Source: Sorghum bicolor (Eukaryota; Streptophyta; Magnoliopsida; Poales; Poaceae). From it: a stretch of DNA of 64,000 bases. This document shows positions 46,666 through 64,000 of the stretch, one piece after another. Every line of letters starts with the position of its first letter. Position 1 is the first letter of the stretch. A model generated the notes under the pieces. The model was not told the DNA's origin, did not search any database, and saw only the letters and a program-made list of their open reading frames with translations. The translations under genes were made by a program, and so were the position numbers. Where the stretch lies: positions 68,395,615 to 68,459,614 of the forward strand of contig NC_012873.2 of assembly GCF_000003195.3 (NCBI RefSeq), given 5' to 3'.

Positions 46666-47113
46666 GCACCGGACGCTCACAGGGAGCCACCGGATGCTCA
46701 ACCCCCAGCGTCCGGTGCTCAGGCGTCACCCACGTGTCACTAGCCATTTGAACTCGACCGTTTCCGCCAACGGCTACCACGCGCTCGCGCCTGACACAGC
46801 ACCACCGGACGCTCAACTAGTCCACACCGGACGCGTCCGGTGCACACCGGACCCGTGCGCAGAGAGCTCCGCAAACTCGCACGGTCACCGGACGCAAGCC
46901 ACCGGACGCACCCTGAGCGTCCGGTGCTCACCGGTCAGAAACTCCTCGCACGCACTCGCTGACGTCAAACACCACCGGACGCTCAAACAGTAACCGCCCA
47001 GCGTCCGGTGCCAGCGTCCGGTGCGCTCTGCACACCTGAGTCACAGACACCACACCGGACGCTCTGGACCAGCGTCCGGTGCTGCCAACACCAGCGTCCG
47101 GTGAGGTTTTCTC
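46666..47113. repeat. Array B of paired ACCGGACGCT / AGCGTCCGGT motifs
   Basis: It corresponds in position to array A within half B of the element and uses the same core and pairing with different spacer sequence and pair number. Confidence 0.8.
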
Positions 47114-47951
47114 GCAACTTCTCTAAATTTCCCACCGGCGCAATAGAAAATATGCATTTAATTTTCTCAAAAGCGCCGAATCCCGCCTCGCAAGCTTGGC
47201 GAGAGGGAGAGAGGAACCCACACCCCTCTCAACCCTAGGAACTCCACCTCCTTTGTAAATGTGCTAACACCAACAAGTGTCCACCACCAAAGTGTATGTG
47301 TGTTAGCTTTTCACAAACATTTCCCAAAGGAGTTAGCCTCTCAACTTGCCACGCCACTCGATCCTAACACGTATGCAAAGTTAGATCGCTCAAGTGGCAC
47401 TAGATGACCGATATGCAAACAACTTTGCCCCTCTTTATAGTACGGCCATCTATCCTAAATCCGGTCATAAACTTCTCTACACACCTATGACCGGTAAAAT
47501 GAAAATATCCTAGGTTATACCTTTGCTTTGCGTATTCCATTTCATCTCCTCCAATGTTGATGCAACACATGCACCAACTAATCACCAAATGATATGATCC
47601 ACTTCATATCATCATGTTACCGTATTGGTTCATCGATCTTGACTTCACTTGCTCTTCACCGTTGCCTCGGTCCATCGGCGCCAAGTCTTGCTCAAGCTTC
47701 ACCGTCACACGCGGTCCCTCGCTTCAAAGCCTCCGACTTGCCCTTCACTCTTGCAACCGGTCCATCGAGCCAAGCCTCATCTTGATCTTCTCCACCTTGG
47801 TCACATGACTCCATGTTATGTCTCATATGCAATGAGCTCCTCCATCATCATATAATCACATGTGGACTAATCTCGTGTGAATCTCACATAAACACTATTA
47901 GTCCACCTAAGTTGTCACTCAATTACCAAAACCAAACAAGGACCTTTCACC

Positions 47952-48848
47952 ATCTAGCCTTTTGATATTCGCTTTCTACTTTTGGATAGTACACTTCATT
48001 AGCCATCTAGCCTTTTGATTTTACAGAGTCTATTGGAGTACTCTAATATTTTTTTGCCAAATCTATTTTAGAAAGTAGCTAAATGAATAAATTTGGCTAG
48101 TCTTTTTGGCTAATCTCTTTGAGATGCTCTTAAGATGCTAAGTCTATTAGACAAAACCATTAGTGCTTAGGCAAAGATTTCCATTTGGGAGAGGAAGAGG
48201 AGGCAAGCACAAAAAACATGTGGGAGATAGTGGCGGCAAGCACAAGAGATTTAATCCACAAATCCAGTGTTTCTAATCCATCATCTAGGATTATAGACCA
48301 ACCTTTGAAATCATTTAAATTACTACTAGCACAGCTCAGGTCCTTGCAAACATTTTTTTCACATGCCTGATTGCTATGGTACAATCCAACATTGTGCTCT
48401 CTCCATTCTCTGCTAGTATATGATGTATTATTATGAAGCATTGCTATATTCCACTTCCACCCACCAGCGTTTTCTTTTCTTCCCAAAAAGTAGCGGTGCA
48501 GCATTATGTAAGTGAACCATGTTCGCTCCAAGTGAAATGGAGAGGCTGCTTTCATATTAATACATGATACATCAACAAACCATAAGCAGACCATGGCCTT
48601 TTCATTTCCTTCAGATCCATCACAAACACAACAGCAAGCTCTAGCCAATGGAATAGAGTGTGCAAGTGAAGCAGGATAAACTTGCTCCTGGTCTAAAAAC
48701 ATCACAGCTACCGAAAACAGGAACGAAAGAAAATTAGCAGGGACCAGATTTGAATCAGATCATCAGCGGCACGATGCAACACTCGCGTTGCGCACAAGTT
48801 AATCCAAGAAATGCTCTGAACGGTTGGTTGTCTTGTTGGTTGTTGCCT
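47952..48848. other. Spacer and 3' region of coiled-coil gene; uncertain 181-codon frame
   Basis: CATCTAGCCTTTTGAT occurs twice (about 47950 and 48004). On the minus strand an open frame of 181 codons (48705-48160) lies downstream of the coiled-coil stop. It resembles no family I recognise and may be chance coding within the 3' UTR or a small unrelated gene. Confidence 0.25.
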
Positions 48849-50445
48849 TCACTTCTTGTGCGCCCTGTAGTCTGGGGAGTTGTGGGGCAACGGGGACAGT
48901 GGATGCCTTGAAGAATCTGCACAGCCAAAATCAAGAGCTCGGCCAGCGGGGCTGCCATCCCTCAAGCTAGAAGACTTGCGCTTGTTCTGCAACAAAAATC
49001 ATTCATCACATCATCCCATCACACTTTGCTTCCTCTTAGCCTGCGACAGAATTTATCAATTTACCTTGGTGGATGTACTGGCAGATTTCTTTCTTTCGGA
49101 CCGGCGCTGTCGCTCTTTCTCCAGCAAACCCAGCAGCCTTTTGATCTCTTCATCGAGAGCCCTGTTGTCCTCACTCAGCGTGACGACCTTCAAGGACAGC
49201 AATCAAGAAAACAATTGATTTGTGTGTCATCAATAGGTAATCAGTCATGTAAAAACACAAGAATCTCAAGAACATGAGTGCTTTTGATATACCTCCGCCT
49301 CTGCTGTATCAAGGTTCATCTTCAGAATCTCCTTTTCCTTCTGTAGTTCTTGCACTTGAGCCATCAATGCTGCCGACTGCATAATGTGTTGGCACTTGAT
49401 CAGGTCAAAGCCAAAGGCAACACAAAATAGTAGTGGTGAGAGGAATCTAATCTAGTCTAGGAAATAAAACAAATCGTCTGATGTTGGCGTGTTAAGTTAC
49501 ACATTTACAAAGGCATGTGCAAATACAAACTTGAAAGAATTGCGGAACAATCTATTATTGTATTACGCAATTTATTGTGACTAGCACAAACTTGTGAAGG
49601 TTGTTCATGTCATGTGAATGCAAAACGACACCTTTAAAGGATCAGGACATCCCTGTTTGTTCTATAGCCCAAAATCCTGTCCAGAGACGAAATTACAGTA
49701 GATACTAGTGTGATTGAATTGGATTGGATTTGTAATGTAAACGTAATCATCAATCGATTAAATGACTCTACACAAGGCAAAACACTCACGGTTCCATCTA
49801 TATGTATTTTGAATACCACCAGACAGTGGAAAGCACGGTTCTTAAGCAGAGCAGCAGTAGTTAGGAAGAAGGGGTGGGGAAAAAAGAGAGAGAGAGGAAA
49901 CTGACATGTGCGCTCTGGTTTAGGCGTGCGCGGAGGTCGTCGTTCTCCCTGGCGAGGTCGTCGCAGGACTCCATGGCTCGCTCGAGATCTCGCTCATAGA
50001 GCCGGCACTCCTTGTTGCTCTTGTCGGAGAGGTCGGCGTAGGCGGCGGCCATGGCCTCCTTTTCCTCGACGCAGCGGCGGAGGCCGGCGGCGTTCATGGA
50101 GGCCTCGGCCTGGGGAAGGAGAGCGACTGGATGACGAATCAAGACCCCCGAAGGGAGGAAGAGCAGAGAGAGTCCGTTGGTTGTGAGTTTGTGTACCTTG
50201 AGGAGGTCGATGCGGCGCTGGGCTGCGCGAAGGTCCTCCTGGAGCGAGAAGACGTGGTCCTGGAGGCGGTGGCGCTGGTCCTCGGAGGCGAGGAGCTTGA
50301 GGCGGAGGGAGCGATCGGAGACGGGGAGGCCGAGGGAGGCGTGGATGGAGTCGCGCACGTACTCCTCGGCGCCGCCGGGGAGCGGGAGCTGCGTAACCCT
50401 AGTATCATCCGTGTGCGGCGGCGGCGGCGGCGGCGTGGGTCTCAT
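48849..50445 (-). CDS. Conserved plant coiled-coil protein of unknown function, 265 aa
   Basis: Exons 50445-50197, 50109-49906, 49376-49293, 49187-49065 and 48986-48849 are all phase 0 with GT-AG introns and sum to 798 nt. The protein opens with a Pro-rich MRPTPPPPPPHTDD, then YVRDSIHASLGLPVSDRSL. Near-continuous heptad-type helix follows from about residue 45 to 215 (RLQDHVFSLQEDLRAAQRRI; LARENDDLRARLNQ; LSEDNRALDEEIKRLLGLLE). A basic Ser/Lys segment and a DYRAHKK tail end it. It looks like a plant-specific coiled-coil family but I do not recognise it by name. The gene diverges from the sucrose synthase gene, with about 1.1 kb between the start codons. Confidence 0.88.
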
Positions 50446-51426
50446 GGCTTGGGTGCGGCACGGCGGCAGGCTCGGGGCGCGATGCGATGCGGGCAGGCTC
50501 CGCTCCGGCGGCTAGTAGAGTCGAGTAGAGGAGGAAACAAGAAGGAGAGGAGTCGTAAGGAGGCCGTGCGATTTGGATTTTTTTTGAATCGACGAATTGG
50601 CCGATTGGTTGGGGTTGGGGTTGGGGAGAGACAAGGAAGAGATAACCGTTGCCGCTTGCGTTGCGTTGCGTTGCGTTGTTACCCTAACTAGTTGGTCTGG
50701 GCCTCCATTCGTTTGCTTCTTCTTCCATCCATACGGCCCAAGCACTGGCACTGGTTGGCCCGCTGCTGCCACAGTTGACAAGTATGGATGGTTGGTTTTT
50801 TTTTTCTCTTTTTTTATCATTGCACATCGACAAGAATGTTCTGGAAAAGGTTCAGATATTTTTTTTTGTATATTTTTCTCATTTTCCTAGAGACAAATAT
50901 ATTTTTTAAGGTTCTAGATGTATTTTCATGAGATTTATTAAATATTTTAATTTTTCTTGTGTCACAATAGTATATCATTTGGATTTTTCTCAAAAAAAAA
51001 ATCAGATATATTTTTCTTGGTTTAAAATCATATCAAGTATTTACCGGATTTTATTTATTTATTAATAACAATAACTAAAAAAAGGACGAAAACCACTTGA
51101 ACTAGGGCAAGGAAGCAATTTCAATGATTTTATTTAAGAGTTTAGGGGAAAAATAACATGTATGGTTTTGAAGTCCAAGGGGGGAAATGATAGTTTAGGT
51201 AAGAGCTGAGGTAAAGATACTCATGTGTTTTCCAATAGTCGGTGTTGATGCATTTGAAAAACAATGTATTAGTGATGACTCAGACACAACACGATAATAA
51301 CATGATATTCTGACGATAAGCATTTCGAAGGTAAAGGAAAAGGCAATGCCTTTCTTGCCTGGCGTCCCATGCCAATGCTTGCTTGTCGTGGTCATGGTCT
51401 ATTTTGCTCTTGGTAATAAGAATGGT

Positions 51427-51427
51427 A

Positions 51428-51461
<34 letters not shown>
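51427..51461. repeat. (TAG)n microsatellite just upstream of TATA box
   Basis: About eleven TAG/GTA units abut TATATAAA at 51461, so length changes would shift upstream elements relative to the TATA box. Confidence 0.88.
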
Positions 51462-51462
<1 letters not shown>

Positions 51463-51468
51463 TATAAA
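51461..51468 (+). promoter_or_regulatory. TATA box of sucrose synthase gene
   Basis: TATATAAA lies 98 bp before the ATG at 51566, predicting a start site near 51490-51500 and a leader of about 70 nt containing GATC and GAGAG repeats. Confidence 0.7.
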
Positions 51469-51565
51469 GATGGAGCAAGCATCGATCGATCGATCATTGG
51501 CGATTACATTAATTGCCTCCTTCCAGCACTAGAGAGGAGAGGAGAGGAGAGGAGAGGAGATATAT

Positions 51566-54500
51566 ATGATGAGGCGGTCGGACAGCATCGCGGACATGAT
51601 GCCCGAGGCGCTGCGTCAGAGCCGATACCACATGAAGCGCTGCTTCCAGCGGTTCGTGTCCCAGGGCAGCAGGCTCATGAAGCAGCAGCATCTCCTGGAG
51701 GAGCTCCACGGCGGCGGCTCGGCGGACAACAACAAGCAGCTGGCCGCCGACGGCTTCCTCGGCCACGTCATCTCCTGCACGCACGAGGCTGTGGTGCTGC
51801 CTCCCTACGTGGCCTTGGCCGTGCGGAGGAACCCTGGCGTCTGGGAGTACATCACCGTCCACTCCGGCGACCTCACTGTCCAGCAGATCACGCCATCCGA
51901 CTACCTCAAGCGCAAGGAAATCCTATTCCTATACGACAACTCCTCCCAGTTGGAGGTGAACTTGGGCGCCCTGGACCTCTCCACGCCTCGCCTTACGCTG
52001 CCTTGTTCCATCGGCAACGGCATGCACTTGGTCTCCAGATTCCTGTCCTCCAGGCTCGGCGGCGGCGGCGGCAGGACGAAGAATAAGGCGCTGCTGGACT
52101 ACCTGCTGGCGCTCAGGTACTACCGGCGGCGGCCGGGCGACCAGCAGCAGATCAATAATAAGCTGCTCATCAGCGACACCCTCGACACCGTCGGCAAGCT
52201 CCAGGCGGCGCTGCTCCTCGCCCAGGCCTTCGTCTCGGAGCAGCACCCGGACACGCCGTACCAGCAGATGGCGCACAGGTTCCAGGAGTGGGGGCTGGAG
52301 AAAGGATGGGGCGACACCGCCGAGGCGTGCGGCCACACGCTCGCCTGCCTCGCCGAGGTGCTCCAGGCGCCGGACCCTGCCAGCATACACAGGTTCTTCA
52401 GCAGGGTGCCGTCGGTGTTCGACGTCGTCATCTTCTCCGTCCACGGCTACTTCGGGCAGCACAAGGTCCTGGGGATGCCCGACACCGGTGGCCAGGTCGT
52501 CTACATCCTGGACCAAGTCAGAGCGCTTGAGGAGGAGCTTCTTCAGAGAATCAAGGGGCAGGGCCTCACTTTCACGCCCAACATCCTTGTGGTAATCATA
52601 TGCATATATGCATTGTACGTCTAATTAACACACCGTACCCAGTCACCATGCATGTCGATCAATGCCCGTTGCTGATGCAGCTCACAAGGCTCATACCAGA
52701 AGCAAAGGGCACCACCTGCAACGTGGAGCTGGAACCCATTGAGAACACAAGGCACTCCAGCATCCTCCGTGTGCCATTCAAGACCCAAGATGGCCAGGAT
52801 CTGCCCCACTGGGTCTCCCGCTTCGACATTTACCCTTACCTAGAGAGATACGCTCAGGTTTCCATCCATCTCTTCTTGGGACTATATGCAATTGTATTAT
52901 ATTAACTACTATTATGATCATGATATATACTGACAACCGTACTATTTTTCTATGAATACATATGTACCTTGGCATGGCATGAAACTTCAGGATTCCTGTG
53001 CCAAGATCCTAGATATATTGGGGCGCAAACCAGACCTGGTCATCGGCAATTACACTGATGGCAACTTAGTAGCTTACCTCGTGTCAAGGAAGCTTGGAGT
53101 TACCCAGGTGAAGATCCCGCCAATGCAGTAATATCAAATATGCAAGGCAGAACCTTCTCCTTGTGGTACCAATCAAGTAAAATCTGACAAAAACGAAAAA
53201 TCTTATCCGTCAACATAACAGGGGACGATCGCGCATGCCCTCGAGAAGACGAAGTATGAGGATTCCGATGTCAAGTGGAGAGAAATGGACCACAAGTATC
53301 ATTTCTCGTGCCAGTTTACTGCTGATATGATCGCAATGAACACCAGTGACTTCATCATCGCTAGCACCTACCAAGAAATAGCAGGAAGGTCAGCCATCGC
53401 CTAACTAAATTCCTCTAGTGTGCCCTGTGCCTTACTTTGCTTGGGCAATGTCATGCTACTTACTACTACTCATCAAACCATTTTCGCAATGACACCACAC
53501 CATGCAGCAAAGACAAGCCTGGCCAGTATGAGAGCCACTATGCGTTCACAATGCCAGGGCTCTGCCGCTTCGCTACAGGCATCAATGTCTTCGACCCCAA
53601 GTTCAATATCGCTGCCCCTGGCGCGGATCAATCAGTTTACTTCCCATTCACACTTAAGCACAAGCGCCTCACAGACCTGCATCCACAGATCGAGGCGCTA
53701 GTCTACGGCAAAGAGGAAAATGATGAGCACATGTAAGTACATGCATTCAGGCTTGTTTTCCTTTGACTTTTGGCGAAATCATGCTCATGGTTCTCAACTG
53801 TGTGATATGATGCAAGCAGAGGCTACTTGGAAAACAGGAGGAAGCCGGTCATATTTTCAATGGCAAGGCTTGACAAGGTGAAGAACATCACAGGGCTTGT
53901 TGAATGGTATGGTCAGGACAAAAGGCTCAGGGTCCTTGTCAACCTTGTAGTCGTGGGAGGGCTCCTGGACCCCACGCAGTCCAAGGACAGGGAGGAGATT
54001 GAGGAGATAAACAAGATGCACAGTTTGATCAACAAGTACCAGCTCAAGGGGCAGATCCGCTGGATAAAAGCCCAGACAGACCGTGTGCGCAACGGGGAGC
54101 TTTACCGTTGCATAGCAGATACCAGGGGAGCCTTTGTTCAGGTACTCAAGAGTTATTATGATATATATATAGCCAGGAGAGATGCTAGTCATGAAACTCG
54201 GTGCTAACCTAGCCAATCCAATGCTGTTGTGCCTTTCAGCCTGCGCTCTATGAAGCCTTTGGACTCACTGTCATCGAGGCAATGAACTGTGGGCTGCCAA
54301 CCTTTGCAACAAATCAGGGAGGCCCCGCAGAAATCATCGTCGATGAGGTCTCTGGTTTCCATATCAACCCACTTGATGGAAAAGAGGCAAGCAACAAGAT
54401 TGCCAACTTCTTCCAGAAATGCAACGAAGATCCCATGTACTGGAACAGAATGTCCACCGCTGGACTGCAACGCATCTATGAATGGTAATGTATCTCCAGT

Positions 54501-55166
54501 AATCATCCAAGGAACAGAACGCCCATCATGTGTGTGACATGTGTCTCGTCTTTGATTGTAGCTACACCTGGCAGATCTATGCAACAAAAGTTCTGAACAT
54601 GGGGTCAATGTATGGCTTCTGGAGGACTCTGGACAAAGAAGAGAAGCAGGCCAAACAGCAGTACCTACAGATGTTCTACAACCTTCATTTCAGGAAGCTG
54701 GTGAGTCGAGGACCAGTACTAGCTGGAGTAGGATTCTCATTGTGTTTTGAAGGAAACTACGTACAGTACCTCAAGAGCGCAAAATTTTAACTTTGTTGAT
54801 GTTTTTAGGCAAATGCGGTGCCGAAAGTGGGCGAACAACCTGAGCAAGCTACGGCAGTGCCATTGCCTGATAGGTCGGCACCAAGGCCAAAAGAAAGGCA
54901 AGTGTGTCCACTCTTAAGAAATTTACTGAAGATAAAGTGGGGAAGCAACTGAACTGACTTGACGGGTGGTTTGTTATGCAGAAGGACGCAGATAAGGATT
55001 CAGAGGTGAGAGCTTTATCATGCTGACAGCTGCAAAGCACAATTATTTGATTGAATTAATAATCCATGGTAAAAGCTGTCTCTGCCTGAACTCTGAACTC
55101 TGCAGAATTGCAAGCAACTTACTTGGACCAGTGCTACCAGCCTCTCATCTCTCGGATGCTGCTTGA
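51566..55166 (+). CDS. SUS6: Sucrose synthase, SUS6/7 type, 11 exons, 863 aa
   Basis: Exons 51566-52591, 52681-52857, 52991-53107, 53222-53388, 53508-53732, 53820-54141, 54240-54484, 54562-54700, 54809-54897, 54982-55005 and 55106-55166 sum to 2592 nt. The cytosolic enzyme converts sucrose plus UDP to UDP-glucose and fructose. The N-terminal regulatory part has RRSDSIAD (possible phospho-serine). The GT-B core starts at about [22 protein letters not shown] and keeps [11 protein letters not shown] and the E683-x7-E691 motif (EAFGLTVIE). The C-terminus ends [10 protein letters not shown]...[11 protein letters not shown] plus a short extra tail, a feature of the SUS6/7 clade. ATGATG leaves two possible start codons three bases apart. 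The first 342 codons are one exon. Intron 9 is GC-AG and exon 10 is only 24 nt. The SUS6 name rests on clade features and neighbourhood. Confidence 0.95.
54898..54899 (+). other. GC splice donor of sucrose synthase intron 9
   Basis: AAAG|GCAAGTG joins to AAGGACG and gives [18 protein letters not shown], the family ending. A GT four bases later would shift frame and end the protein differently. Confidence 0.85.
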
Positions 55167-55799
55167 AGTGAGGGGCTGTCGGCTGTCCAGACCAAAGCCA
55201 GATGTGTGCCCGAGTGATAATTTGTTTCCTCCTTTTTCTCTTAACTGTCATTGACTGGGAAAGATGTAAATGGAAATAAGTAAATAAATAAAATCGCGGT
55301 GTCCATGACGATTGTGAAAGCAATACGTACTGACCAGAGTTGCATGCTGCCCGTAGCATGAACCATCACCAGCCTAGCATAAGTAATACCAGAGTCAGCT
55401 ACTTGCCTATTAAGATTGAGTACCACCTAATGCAGTGTTCAGATTGATAATGAAATCCACAGGACATATTTCTTTTCTTTTTTTAATTTACCGCTACAGG
55501 TGGCAAGACTCCAAAGCACCTGCACCTGCATGAACAGCTCCAAATAACCAAACAGGGGATACCATTTCCTTATTCCTTTACACGACATACACACACAACC
55601 GAGGGTATTACTATGTTACAGCGTGCATACATGATCCGTGGACACAATAGCATGAGTGCATACATGCGGTGCTCGAGGAAGAAACGTAGACCAGTACAGT
55701 AAATGGTAACAGTACAGCACCCAAAGTAGCAGCTGCCAGATTATTACGATCTCCAAACATATTTACAAGTGAGGGTACCATAAGCGCCCCAGCCTAGCC
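55167..55799. other. Convergent 3' region between sucrose synthase and Argonaute genes
   Basis: 633 bp between stop codons on opposite strands. AATAAA occurs on the plus strand at 55283-55292, about 120 nt after the sucrose synthase stop. Both 3' UTRs must fit here, so overlap is possible. Confidence 0.6.
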
Positions 55800-63087
<7,288 letters not shown>

Positions 63088-63760
63088 GCCAGGGGTTTGG
63101 GCTGCAACTGCAAAAGGGAGAGAGACGATCGATGAGTAAGAGTTGGGGCGGAAGAAATCCCCTGGCCTGGCCCCCTAGGTATCGGCGGAAATGGCGACAA
63201 AATAGGGAGCGGGAATGGAGGAGGCGGCGGCGGCGGCGGCAGCGGATCGATCGGTTACCTACCTTGGGGAGCAGGAGCAGGGGGGAGAGGCGCGACGCGA
63301 ATCCGATCGGCAATGGTATGGACTGGTGAGGGGGAACTGGGAAAGCGAGCACGAGGGGAGGGAGAAGGAAGAAGGGAAGGGGATTGCGCTGCGCTGTGCT
63401 GTGGTTGCTTTCCTTCCTTCCTTCCTTGGGAAGAAAGGAAAGGACAAGGAAAAGGAAAAGGAAAAGGAAAAGGAAAAGGAGGACGAGACCAGCCGAGCCG
63501 AACAACAGCCGAGGAGCACGAGAAGGAGCAGTTTTGTTGGCATGGGCATGGGATGCCACTGCCACTGCCACTGCCACTGCCGGCCACGCTCCGCGTTGGG
63601 CTGGCATGGGCCGGCCCTCTCGCACCTTGCTGCCGACACGTGGGCGCACCTGTAGCCTGGACGCTTCGTCAGCATCTCAGTACGAATGCATGCATGTGAT
63701 TTGTGATGACCTGCCCAGTGCCCACTCAGCACTCACTCTGGCCTCGGACCTGGTTACTTT
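63088..63760 (-). promoter_or_regulatory. Argonaute 5' UTR, UTR intron and proximal promoter
   Basis: A GT donor at 63262 (CCCCAAG|GTAGGT) and a TTTTGCAG acceptor at 63108 define a short 5' UTR intron. The leader upstream has repeated CTTTTC and GGAAGG units (about 63407-63480) and a GTGGCA repeat (about 63550-63585), i.e. low-complexity pyrimidine-rich sequence in the gene's orientation. Confidence 0.6.
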
Positions 63761-63975
63761 CTAAAAGACTTTGAAGATTTCTTATCATATTTAATCTTTG
63801 AACAGCATAAATAAAACAGTAAATATGAATAAAAAATAATTAATTGTAGTTTGTTTCTAATTTATAAAATAAATTTTTTAAGTCCAGTTAATTTATAATC
63901 AGATAATAATTATCAAATACAAACAAAAATACTACCATTACCTAAAATATTTCACGAAGTAAGCAAGACCTCACC
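63761..63975. mobile_element. Decayed GGCCTTGTTTAG-type MITE upstream of Argonaute
   Basis: Family landmarks persist (ATATTTAATC, TAATCAGATAATAATTATCAAATAC, AGTAAGCAAGACC) but both termini are eroded. Confidence 0.5.
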
Positions 63976-64000
63976 TCAATCGTATAAAATCATCGTGCTC

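Larger units (their letters stand above)
43880..47951. mobile_element. Noncoding ~4.07-kb repeat element with short TIRs, built from two related halves
   Basis: The left end GGTGAAAGGTC and right end GACCTTTCACC are inverted repeats. Inside, half A (about 43.9-45.6 kb) and half B (about 45.6-47.95 kb) share many blocks: GCTACGTCCCCGTTG, AGCCGTCTAGG, AAGAGTAACAAG, CTATTTATA, an AAGCGCCGAATCC stretch, and TTTATAGTACGG near each 3' end. A segment with GAGTTGCTCTTCG occurs at about 45603-45662 and again at 46227-46286. No long reading frame or transposase motif was found. Superfamily is uncertain; the flanks allow only AT or CAT as a target duplication. Confidence 0.6.
50446..51565. promoter_or_regulatory. 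Divergent upstream region of coiled-coil and sucrose synthase genes
   Basis: A GC-rich leader lies on the coiled-coil side (to about 50700), then AT-rich DNA with T-runs. The sucrose synthase side has a TAG repeat and a TATA box. No reading frame of interest. Confidence 0.5.

Noticed and set aside
44808..47113. CRISPR-like look of the CCGGACGC arrays
   Set aside because: The unit is short, occurs in both orientations and has irregular spacing; the setting is a plant nuclear genome with no cas genes.

Overview
This window is plant nuclear DNA from a panicoid grass, most likely Sorghum bicolor or a close Andropogoneae relative. Genes have many introns with GT-AG or GC-AG borders, and exons are GC-rich at the 5' end as is usual in grasses. 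Intergenic DNA and introns are full of short TIR elements beginning GGCCTTGTTTAG, a family very common in sorghum. The gene order (CCCH zinc finger, sucrose synthase, then an AGO1-type Argonaute in convergent orientation) resembles, from memory, the SUS6/AGO1C neighbourhood near the end of rice chromosome 2. The species call is an inference.

Layout. 1-4125 (minus): 5' part of a leucine-rich-repeat receptor-like pseudokinase, cut by the window edge. 4126-10960: MITE-rich spacer. 10961-30056 (plus): a complete 17-exon FURRY/cell-morphogenesis scaffold gene (2160 aa). An intact, apparently very young Ty1/copia retrotransposon (15718-20990, identical LTRs, 5-bp TSD, one 1571-aa polyprotein) lies antisense in intron 8. 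30057-34153: spacer with a knot of MITEs nested inside one another. 34154-36871 (plus): three-finger CCCH protein with an acidic repeat tail. 37482-39559 (minus): chloroplast-targeted YceD/DUF177 protein. 40071-43189 (minus): beta-catenin-like protein 1 (CTNNBL1). 43880-47951: a noncoding ~4-kb repeat element made of two related halves, each with an array of an ACCGGACGCT/AGCGTCCGGT motif in both orientations. 48849-50445 (minus): conserved coiled-coil protein. 51566-55166 (plus): SUS6/7-type sucrose synthase, 863 aa. 55800-63087 (minus): AGO1-clade Argonaute, 1028 aa, with an intact D-E-D-H slicer tetrad and a candidate miR168 site. 63088-64000: its 5' UTR, promoter and a decayed MITE.

The genes are independent eukaryotic loci and do not form an operon. 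The sucrose synthase and Argonaute genes converge with 633 bp between stop codons. The coiled-coil and sucrose synthase genes diverge from a ~1.1 kb shared upstream region. All exon borders given were derived by hand from reading frame, splice dinucleotides and family resemblance. The most notable results are five GC-AG introns among 63 coding introns, several nested transposon insertions with readable target-site duplications, the young copia insertion, the paired-motif repeat element, and the miR168 site.
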